Assembly: GCA_009776905.1 (NCBI GenBank)
Contig: WRMX01000006.1
Span: 12,214-26,544 of the forward strand
Direction of reading: 5' to 3'
Length of the DNA stretch: 14,331 nt
Origin: Oscillospiraceae bacterium
GTDB lineage: Bacteria; Bacillota; Clostridia; Oscillospirales; Oscillospiraceae
The translations under genes and the position numbers were made by a program. The notes under the pieces were generated by a model that worked only from the letters and a program-made list of their open reading frames with translations, ran no database searches and was not told the DNA's origin. Shown here one piece after another: positions 6,751 to 12,342 of this stretch. How positions within the stretch are numbered: the first letter of the stretch is position 1; every line of letters starts with the position of its first letter.

Positions 6751-6800
6751 ATGATCGCAGCACCCCATGTTTAGTATGATCGCGGAGCCCCATGTTTAGT
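6751..6800 (+). repeat. Two 25-bp tandem direct repeats upstream of a promoter
   Basis: ATGATCGCAGCACCCCATGT followed by TTAGT (6751-6775) recurs at 6776-6800 with three mismatches, all in the middle (positions 9, 11 and 12). The shared CCCCATGTTTAGT half is identical. The second unit ends one base before the -35 hexamer of the hybrid-kinase promoter, the normal place for an activator site. A pair of regulator-binding sites is the simplest reading; the binding protein is unknown. Confidence 0.75.
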
Positions 6801-6801
6801 C

Positions 6802-6830
6802 TTTACAGCGCATTGGAATGATGATACAAT
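6802..6830 (+). promoter_or_regulatory. Sigma-70/SigA-type promoter of the hybrid kinase gene
   Basis: TTTACA (6802-6807, 5 of 6 consensus) is separated by exactly 17 bases from TACAAT (6825-6830, 5 of 6). Transcription would start near 6837, giving a very short leader to the ATGs at 6849 and 6855. The tandem 25-bp repeats end directly upstream. Confidence 0.7.
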
Positions 6831-6848
6831 GCTCTGCGAAGCGAGGAT

Positions 6849-9626
6849 ATGGATATGAAAAACATGAACACGCAAAATACTCGCCGCAGAAGCAAAATAG
6901 CAATGCGAGTGCAAATCATCAACATCTCCATACTGATTCTCATACTAATAGTCACCGTAGTTGCGGCGATGACCATGGCAAAAGGCATCTCCAACAACTC
7001 ATCGGAAAGGCTTGCCTATTTTTACTCGCTCGAATCCGTTGAAAAGTTCAACTCATATATGACCCGCGATTTCATGCTTGTGCAAAAAGTAGCCAACTCC
7101 AAAGCCGTCACAGACTGGTTTGCCGACGAAACCAACGAACTAAAAAAGCTCGCGGCATATTCAGAAATGATGGACTATATCGACCTATTGTCGCTAACAG
7201 AGCTGTATTTTGGAATCAACGACTCATTAAACGAATTTTCGATCGCGCAGGGGACGCAATTTGACGAATTTGTCCCATGCTCAAAACTTAACAGGTACGA
7301 CCCGGACAACCTCTGGTATTATCAATTGCTGGAATCGGAAAACGATTATGAGTTCAGTATTGACGTAGACAAAATTTCGCTGCGATGGCGCATATGGATC
7401 AACCACAAAGTCATTTCTGACGGCGCCTATGTCGGGGTGTTCCGCTCCGGGCTGCAAATCGACACATTGCTCTATGATATCTTCGAGAGGTATGACGACA
7501 TCAATGTCAAAGGATTCATCATCGACAAGAACGGCGTCATACAGCTCGACAGCTCGTTCCAGGATGATTACAAGCTCGGAATCAAGAAATACATCAAGGA
7601 CAAAAACAGCGACCCGGCGTTCACAGCGTATATATCAGAGTATCTGGGCAATATTTCGGGCTATTTCAACAGAGAAGCGAAACCGTCGATCAAGCAGCTT
7701 TCCGATGGCTCGTTCGATTATGTCTCAATTGCTCCGATTGAAGACTCCGACTGGTCGATCGTGACATTCTTCAACAACGATTCATTGTTTAATGCAGCAG
7801 ACCTTTTGCCCCTCGCCTTGACGCTGTTTTCCGCTTTGATCATATATACCGTTGCCAATATTTTCATTACGCGCCGCTTGGTGTTGAACCCTCTCAACAA
7901 TCTGACGCACAGCGTGTCGGAAGCGAGCGAAGAAAACGCAGTTATATATGGAGACATGCGCAATGACGAAATCGGCGAGTTGGCGCTCACTATCAAAGAC
8001 ATGTGGAGCCGGCTGAATGCCGGCAATTTGGAGATACGTGAAATGGCTTCCAAGCTGGAACTAGCTCTTGAAGAAGCGAGAGACGCGAGCCTTGCAAAGA
8101 GCAACTTCCTTGCAAACATGAGCCATGAGATCAGGACGCCGATGAACGCCATCATCGGCATGACGAGCATCGGCCAGTCTGCTCCCGACTTTGAAAAAAA
8201 GGATTATGCGTTCGACAGGATTGACAGCGCGTCGAAGCATCTTCTGGGCGTCATCAACGACATCCTTGATGTGTCAAAAATCGAAGCCGGGAAGTTTGAA
8301 TTATCTACGACGGACTTCTTCTTTGAGACAATGCTGCAGCGGGTCGTCACCATAAACAATTTCCGCATTAATGAGAAAAACCAGAATCTCTATGTGCACA
8401 TCGATGATGCGATTCCGAAGATCCTGCACAGCGATGAGCAAAGGCTGGCTCAGGTAATCACGAACTTTCTCAGCAATGCGGTCAAATTTACTCCTGAAAA
8501 AGGCAACATCAGCATAGAGTCAAAGCTACTGGAAGAAGACGATGGGCTTTGTACGATAGAGATAAGGGTTACGGACACCGGTATTGGCATAAGCCCCGAA
8601 CAACAAGCCCTACTGTTCCAGTCGTTCCAGCAAGCTGAAAGCGGGACAGCGCGAAAATATGGCGGCACCGGGCTTGGGCTCGTGATATCGAAGAATATCA
8701 TCGAAATGATGGGCGGCCGCGTATGGATCGAGTCCGAGCTTGGCAAAGGCGCCACTTTCGGTTTCACTATCAAGGCAAACAGAGTGAACGCCAAGGAATA
8801 TATGATCCCGGATTGGCAAAACATCCGTATTCTCGCCATTGATGACGACCCTGTCACATTGGAATACATTAGGGAAATCGCGGAACGATTTGGCGCTTCA
8901 TGCGACACTGCGGAAGACGGGGAAAGCGCGATCAGAATTGTCGATCAGAAGCACAAATATGATTTCTTCTTCATCGATTACGTTCTGCCCGGCATCGATG
9001 GTTTGGAAGTTGCGCGCAGAATAACGTCCAAACACGCAGAAACGGGGAAAGGCACCGGCGCCGTTGTCATGATGTCGGCTGCGGATTGGGGCACGATCGA
9101 GAAAGATGAGAGCGTCGTCGATGTTTTTAGATATCTCTCAAAACCGCTCTTCCCGTCTCTGCTCGTTGATGTGGTGAACAGCCACATGGGAGTGAGCAGC
9201 TCTGAAGCCGATGCCGTGCAGGAACTAACTGATGCTACGTTCGCCGGCCATAATATATTATTGGTGGAGGATGTGGAAATCAACCGCGAGATTGTCCAGA
9301 CGATCCTCGAACCGACGTTAATAGGCATCGATTGCGCGGAGAACGGCATTCAGGCAGTCGACATGTTCAAAGCCTCTCCCGGCAAATACAGCATGATATT
9401 CATGGATTTGCAAATGCCTGAGATGGATGGATATGAAGCGACCACGATTATTAGAGCGCTTGGAACGCAGGAATCCGAGAATATCCCGATCATCGCAATG
9501 ACAGCTAACGTATTTCGCGAAGATATCGAAAAGTGCTTGAGCGTCGGCATGAACGACCACATCGGCAAACCGATAAACTTCAACGAGCTCATCGAGAAAG
9601 TCAAAGAATACACAATTGACCGGTGA
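6849..9626 (+). CDS. Hybrid sensor histidine kinase with two receiver domains
   Basis: The 925 residues are arranged as: membrane segment 1 at 22-44, an extracytoplasmic Cache-like domain to about 315 (with GVFRSGLQIDTLLYDIF and GFIIDKNGVIQLDSS), membrane segment 2 at 318-340, and HAMP plus coiled coil to 412. HisKA follows with H426 in NMSHEIRTPMN; the ATPase domain has N539/N543, DTGIG (576-580) and GGTGLGL (605-611). Receiver 1 has D665-D667, acceptor D710 and K765. Receiver 2 has E807/D808, acceptor D853 in MDLQMPEMDG, T885 and K907. Both receivers are intact, but no Hpt domain or DNA-binding domain is fused, so the output partner must be elsewhere. GAGG (6843-6846) fits the second ATG (6855) better than the first. 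The next gene is an orphan binding lipoprotein, which may be its ligand-presenting partner. Confidence 0.93.
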   Translation: MDMKNMNTQNTRRRSKIAMRVQIINISILILILIVTVVAAMTMAKGISNNSSERLAYFYSLESVEKFNSYMTRDFMLVQKVANSKAVTDWFADETNELKKLAAYSEMMDYIDLLSLTELYFGINDSLNEFSIAQGTQFDEFVPCSKLNRYDPDNLWYYQLLESENDYEFSIDVDKISLRWRIWINHKVISDGAYVGVFRSGLQIDTLLYDIFERYDDINVKGFIIDKNGVIQLDSSFQDDYKLGIKKYIKDKNSDPAFTAYISEYLGNISGYFNREAKPSIKQLSDGSFDYVSIAPIEDSDWSIVTFFNNDSLFNAADLLPLALTLFSALIIYTVANIFITRRLVLNPLNNLTHSVSEASEENAVIYGDMRNDEIGELALTIKDMWSRLNAGNLEIREMASKLELALEEARDASLAKSNFLANMSHEIRTPMNAIIGMTSIGQSAPDFEKKDYAFDRIDSASKHLLGVINDILDVSKIEAGKFELSTTDFFFETMLQRVVTINNFRINEKNQNLYVHIDDAIPKILHSDEQRLAQVITNFLSNAVKFTPEKGNISIESKLLEEDDGLCTIEIRVTDTGIGISPEQQALLFQSFQQAESGTARKYGGTGLGLVISKNIIEMMGGRVWIESELGKGATFGFTIKANRVNAKEYMIPDWQNIRILAIDDDPVTLEYIREIAERFGASCDTAEDGESAIRIVDQKHKYDFFFIDYVLPGIDGLEVARRITSKHAETGKGTGAVVMMSAADWGTIEKDESVVDVFRYLSKPLFPSLLVDVVNSHMGVSSSEADAVQELTDATFAGHNILLVEDVEINREIVQTILEPTLIGIDCAENGIQAVDMFKASPGKYSMIFMDLQMPEMDGYEATTIIRALGTQESENIPIIAMTANVFREDIEKCLSVGMNDHIGKPINFNELIEKVKEYTIDR

Positions 9627-9630
9627 AATA

Positions 9631-9682
9631 CTAACGTGGGGGTTCCACCCCCACAACCCCAACGCCGCGTGCTACGACCAAT
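9631..9682 (+). repeat. Interspersed repeat copy: G5/C5 hairpin plus GCCGCG tail
   Basis: GTGGGGGT (9636-9643) and ACCCCCAC (9647-9654) form a perfect 8-bp stem around TCC, the exact reverse complement of the 4378-4396 hairpin. The tail ACGCCGCGTGCTACGACCAAT (9662-9682) matches the 2340-2360 tail except for C/T and G/A changes. It begins five bases after the hybrid-kinase stop. The absence of a T tract argues against an intrinsic terminator. Confidence 0.75.
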
Positions 9683-9683
9683 C

Positions 9684-9712
9684 TGGACGTATGTTGCGAC
9701 CGTAAATATTAT
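9684..9712 (+). promoter_or_regulatory. Candidate promoter for the solute-binding protein gene
   Basis: TGGACG (9684-9689, 4 of 6 consensus) lies 17 bases from TATTAT (9707-9712, 5 of 6). Transcription from it would start near 9719, leaving only about 10 bases before the ATG at 9729, so it may be fortuitous and the gene may instead be read through from the kinase. Confidence 0.3.
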
Positions 9713-9728
9713 GGATGGATGTGTGATT

Positions 9729-10976
9729 ATGAGATCAAAAAGAAGACTTTTCGCGATTGTGATGGTTATGTGCATTCTTTCCGGCCTGTCCCTCAGCAGT
9801 TGCAGCAATTCAAAACCCATAGAGCTGCGCTTCATGGGATATAACGAGGAATCGTCAAGAGTTACGTATCTTAAATATCTTGATGAAAACTTAAAGGGGA
9901 TTAAAGTAAACTTTGAGTTTGTGTCGCTCGATAATTTTAGCAGCATTTTGGACACGCAGCTCAAAAACGGCACCGGCCCCGACATCATCGAGGTGGGCGG
10001 CGAAACGAAGCTGCTTGCGAACTCGGGTTACTTGCTCGACCTGACGGACCAGGCTTTTGTCAAGAATTATGCTAGGTCCGGCTTGTCCGCATATATCGCA
10101 AATGACAAGATTTATGCGACCCCTCTCCAGTCATGGTATGAAGGCATATTCTATAATAAAAGGATCTTTGCCGAAAATGGCATCAGCGTGCCAAAATCAT
10201 TAGACCAGTTTATATCTATCCACAAGGAACTGTCCGCAAAGGGCATCAAACCCCAAGCGATGGGAGCCCAATCCTGGGAACCAATGATGAAACAGAGCAT
10301 CGGAATCGTGAATAATGAATTCTATTCTGACACAGCAAACAGGAACTTCGATAATGAATTCAACGATGGGAAGGCTTTTCTCGCCGATTCCTGGCTCGAT
10401 GCGGTCACTGCATGGTCTGATGTCATCAAGCAAGGATGCTTGACGCCGGACATGTTGAATGTCACGTATGACCAAGCTCTCAGCGAGTTCGCCATGGGCG
10501 ATGCCGCAATGTGGGAGAGCGGTCCTTGGGCTGTCAACGCCATTGTCGGCATCAATCCGGACATCGAAAAGGATCTTGGCATGTTCCCAATTCCGGGATT
10601 GTCCGAGGGGACCGGCTGGTTGGTCGGCGGCCCCGGTTCCGCATTGGCAATCAACGCCAAGTCAAAGCATACAAAACAAGCATTGGAACTGCTTGCATTG
10701 ACTGCTACTCCTGCGGCACAAGAAGCTCTCATCAAGGACAACGCCGGCAGCTCATTCCTGATTGGCGTGAGGGCAGATTTAGGCGACATATATTCTGACT
10801 GCGCGGAAGCGTTCCAGGCGGGCAATGTCTACGCCCCTTGGGTTTCCGTCTGGGAATATGGCAACGTGATCGTCGAAGAATATGGGAAGTCGCTGCAGGA
10901 TGTGCTTGCCGGCACAAAAACGATCGAGCAAGCGTTGAAGGACGCGGACGCGATCTGCGCCGCAATGCGAAACTAA
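9729..10976 (+). CDS. Extracellular solute-binding lipoprotein (sugar-type ABC family 1), no transporter beside it
   Basis: This 415-residue protein has a lipoprotein signal: basic MRSKRR, a hydrophobic core and lipobox LSSC with Cys25 as the lipidated residue. The mature part has the bilobal binding-protein pattern: LRFMGYNEESSRVTYLKYLDENLKGIKVNFEFVS at the N terminus, then GTGPDIIEVGG, YATPLQSWYEGIFYNKRIFAENGISVPKSLDQF, FAMGDAAMWESGPWA and GWLVGGPGSALAINAKSKHTKQALELL. These fit the SBP_bac_1 family, mostly sugar or oligosaccharide binders; the ligand cannot be read. The reading frame is open back to a GTG at 9636, but that codon lies in a repeat hairpin and its product would mask the signal peptide. 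Ribosome-site support at 9729 is weak. No permease or ATPase gene follows, and the next gene converges. This suggests a sensory role with the preceding hybrid kinase. Confidence 0.9.
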   Translation: MRSKRRLFAIVMVMCILSGLSLSSCSNSKPIELRFMGYNEESSRVTYLKYLDENLKGIKVNFEFVSLDNFSSILDTQLKNGTGPDIIEVGGETKLLANSGYLLDLTDQAFVKNYARSGLSAYIANDKIYATPLQSWYEGIFYNKRIFAENGISVPKSLDQFISIHKELSAKGIKPQAMGAQSWEPMMKQSIGIVNNEFYSDTANRNFDNEFNDGKAFLADSWLDAVTAWSDVIKQGCLTPDMLNVTYDQALSEFAMGDAAMWESGPWAVNAIVGINPDIEKDLGMFPIPGLSEGTGWLVGGPGSALAINAKSKHTKQALELLALTATPAAQEALIKDNAGSSFLIGVRADLGDIYSDCAEAFQAGNVYAPWVSVWEYGNVIVEEYGKSLQDVLAGTKTIEQALKDADAICAAMRN

Positions 10977-11034
10977 TAGATGACTGTTCAACGCCTTACG
11001 CTAGGAGTCGGCACCAAATAGCCATCTAGGATAA

Positions 11035-12117
11035 TCATTCCGAGCGCAGGATCGAATCTTTGCTCAAAGCCTCGATGATGTCCGTCGCCTTTGGCGGGCA
11101 ACCGGCAACGCAGCGCTCGAACCCTCCTGCGCAGTTGCCGATTCCGATCCCATCGCCGCACTTCCCTTTGAACCCCTGCCCGATGTGGATTTTCCCGTCA
11201 TAACGCCGCCGATTCATCTTATGCAGCGCGAACACCAGCGACGAATAACAAGCGGAACATGCAGCGTCATCATCGATGTACGCTGCATACTTTTCTGCCA
11301 ATCGCCCGGCAGCGGGCATATGAATAGGTTTCTCCCCTGCATTTATTTCGACACGCTCAGTCCGCTCGGAATAATACTCTCCAACTCCAAGCTTTCTGCC
11401 ATAAGCGATATATTGTATTTCATCAGGAGTATATCCGATAAGCTCGGCGCAAAACGAATCGACAGTCAATGGATTCCTGCCGACAATGATTCGATTGGAC
11501 TCCACAGGATTCCCGCCCTCTTCAAAAGACAAGTCCCCGCATATCCCATCGACGACGCAATATCCTGTTTTCAGCAACTTGTTTAAGACCGCAATCGGCT
11601 TATGCAGCCCAAGCGAATGAAACCGCCTCTTCTCGCTGTCCGGTATGCAACCCTTCAGGTTTTTCATGCAGCATGTCAAGCGAGCTTGGCTATGGGCTTT
11701 GAGCACCGGGACGTTGATGAGAAAGTCGGCATTCAATGCCGTGCTGCATATCTTCATGCTCAAATCATCATATGATGCAACAACGACACCGTCGTCCTTA
11801 AGATCGACGAGAGGAATCCCATATTCCCGCGACAAAAGCTCATATCCGCAATCCTTAAACGCCTGTTTCGTGCTGTCTCCGACCCATGAGCTCTCGATTA
11901 TCTTTATGTCCGTAATGCCAAATTCTTTGATATATCGAATAACACCTTCGACAACAGCGGGGTGGGTGGTGGCGCCATTGCTCGCAGGGTTTGGGATCAC
12001 AAGGTTCGGCTTAATTACGACAGACATGCCGTGCCTCAGGAACTGATTGATGTCAGACGCCGCCAACGCATCATAAGTATTCACGACGATATCTTTGCCA
12101 TATGCTACAACAATCAC
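11035..12117 (-). CDS. DUF362 family protein with a C-terminal cysteine cluster
   Basis: This 360-residue protein has DUF362 landmarks: VVIKPNLVIPNPASNGATTHPAVVEGVI (33-60), IIESSWVGDSTKQAFKDCGY (73-92), INVPVLKAHSQARLTCCMKNLKGCIP (134-159) and RIIVGRNPLTVDSFCAELIG (209-228). The C-terminal part has C287, C290, C320, C329, C336 and C340, arranged CxxC...C...C...CxxxC and ending in GCPPKATDIIEAL. This is suited to an iron-sulfur cluster or other metal site, though not a standard two-cluster ferredoxin repeat. No signal peptide or membrane segment is present. The family's reaction is not established; it is often annotated beside redox genes. Translation starts at GTG (12117) with GAGGAGGTG eight bases upstream. 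It is transcribed apart from its neighbours and converges on the solute-binding gene. Its structured leader suggests regulation after transcription starts. Confidence 0.9.
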   Translation of the reverse strand: MIVVAYGKDIVVNTYDALAASDINQFLRHGMSVVIKPNLVIPNPASNGATTHPAVVEGVIRYIKEFGITDIKIIESSWVGDSTKQAFKDCGYELLSREYGIPLVDLKDDGVVVASYDDLSMKICSTALNADFLINVPVLKAHSQARLTCCMKNLKGCIPDSEKRRFHSLGLHKPIAVLNKLLKTGYCVVDGICGDLSFEEGGNPVESNRIIVGRNPLTVDSFCAELIGYTPDEIQYIAYGRKLGVGEYYSERTERVEINAGEKPIHMPAAGRLAEKYAAYIDDDAACSACYSSLVFALHKMNRRRYDGKIHIGQGFKGKCGDGIGIGNCAGGFERCVAGCPPKATDIIEALSKDSILRSE

Positions 12118-12143
12118 ACCTTGCGCACCTCCTCACATATTAT

Positions 12144-12178
12144 AAAAATATCAGGGGAAGATTTCTCCTCCCCTGATA
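12144..12178 (-). terminator. Intrinsic terminator inside the DUF362 leader (possible attenuator)
   Basis: Read on the minus strand, TATCAGGGGA (12178-12169) pairs perfectly with TCCCCTGATA (12158-12149) around a 10-base loop and is followed at once by TTTTT (12148-12144). It stands after a good promoter (12287-12315) and only ten bases before the GAGGAGGTG ribosome site of the DUF362 gene. Transcripts from that promoter would therefore stop before the gene unless the hairpin is prevented. It would also end read-through from the SLH gene. Confidence 0.8.
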
Positions 12179-12280
12179 CGCTGCGGCATGCCTCGCCGCG
12201 GAGACTGCTCTACAGGAGTACCTCCCGGAGAGGCATGTCACTAGGTTTACTAATTATGACCCCCTCCTTTCTGTTAAGAT
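12179..12280 (-). promoter_or_regulatory. Structured 5' leader RNA of the DUF362 gene, riboswitch or attenuator candidate
   Basis: About 100 nt lie between the predicted transcription start (near 12280) and the terminator. CATGCCTC (minus strand, 12237-12230) pairs with GAGGCATG (12194-12187), enclosing GGAG-GTA-CTCC. The same CCTC can pair instead with GAGG of the leader's AAAGGAGGGGG, supported by an adjoining GTCA/TGAC pair, so mutually exclusive folds are possible. The AAAGGAGGGGG could also serve a 15-codon frame (SKPSDMPLREVLL then stop), but that frame has only an ATA or ATT start. I do not recognise a known riboswitch class, and no T-box motif is visible. Confidence 0.45.
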
Positions 12281-12286
12281 GGCCAC

Positions 12287-12315
12287 ATTATAATATGAAT
12301 TTCAACAAAATGCAA
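12287..12315 (-). promoter_or_regulatory. Sigma-70/SigA-type promoter of the DUF362 leader
   Basis: On the minus strand TTGCAT (12315-12310, 4 of 6 consensus) is 17 bases from TATAAT (12292-12287, perfect -10). It lies directly after the SLH gene's stop codon and points toward the DUF362 gene, about 163 bases upstream of its GTG. Confidence 0.75.
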
Positions 12316-12318
12316 GGG

Positions 12319-12342
12319 TTATTTTACCCATTATTTTACCCA
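12319..12342 (-). repeat. 12-bp tandem duplication over the SLH gene's stop codon
   Basis: TTATTTTACCCA occurs twice back to back (12319-12330 and 12331-12342, plus strand). On the coding strand this is TGGGTAAAATAA twice: the first gives the final Trp-Val-Lys and stop, the second lies just past the stop. Confidence 0.9.

Noticed and set aside
6508..6768. Small minus-strand frames of 68-86 codons between the two kinases
   Set aside because: They are built from palindromic repeat sequence, lack ribosome sites and show no recognisable domain.
9636..9728. Upstream GTG start giving a 446-residue solute-binding protein
   Set aside because: The extra residues come from the repeat hairpin and its tail, there is no ribosome site, and the extension would bury the lipoprotein signal that begins at 9729.
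10977..11034. Terminator between the convergent solute-binding and DUF362 genes
   Set aside because: TAGATGACT and AGCCATCTA can pair with one mismatch, but the loop is over 30 bases and no T run follows. No convincing terminator is visible in this gap. The ACGCC...TACG here is too weak to call a fifth copy of the interspersed repeat.
12143..12292. T-box or other known riboswitch class in the DUF362 leader
   Set aside because: No AGGGTGG-type T-box sequence or other class signature I could recognise is present, so it is left as an unclassified leader.
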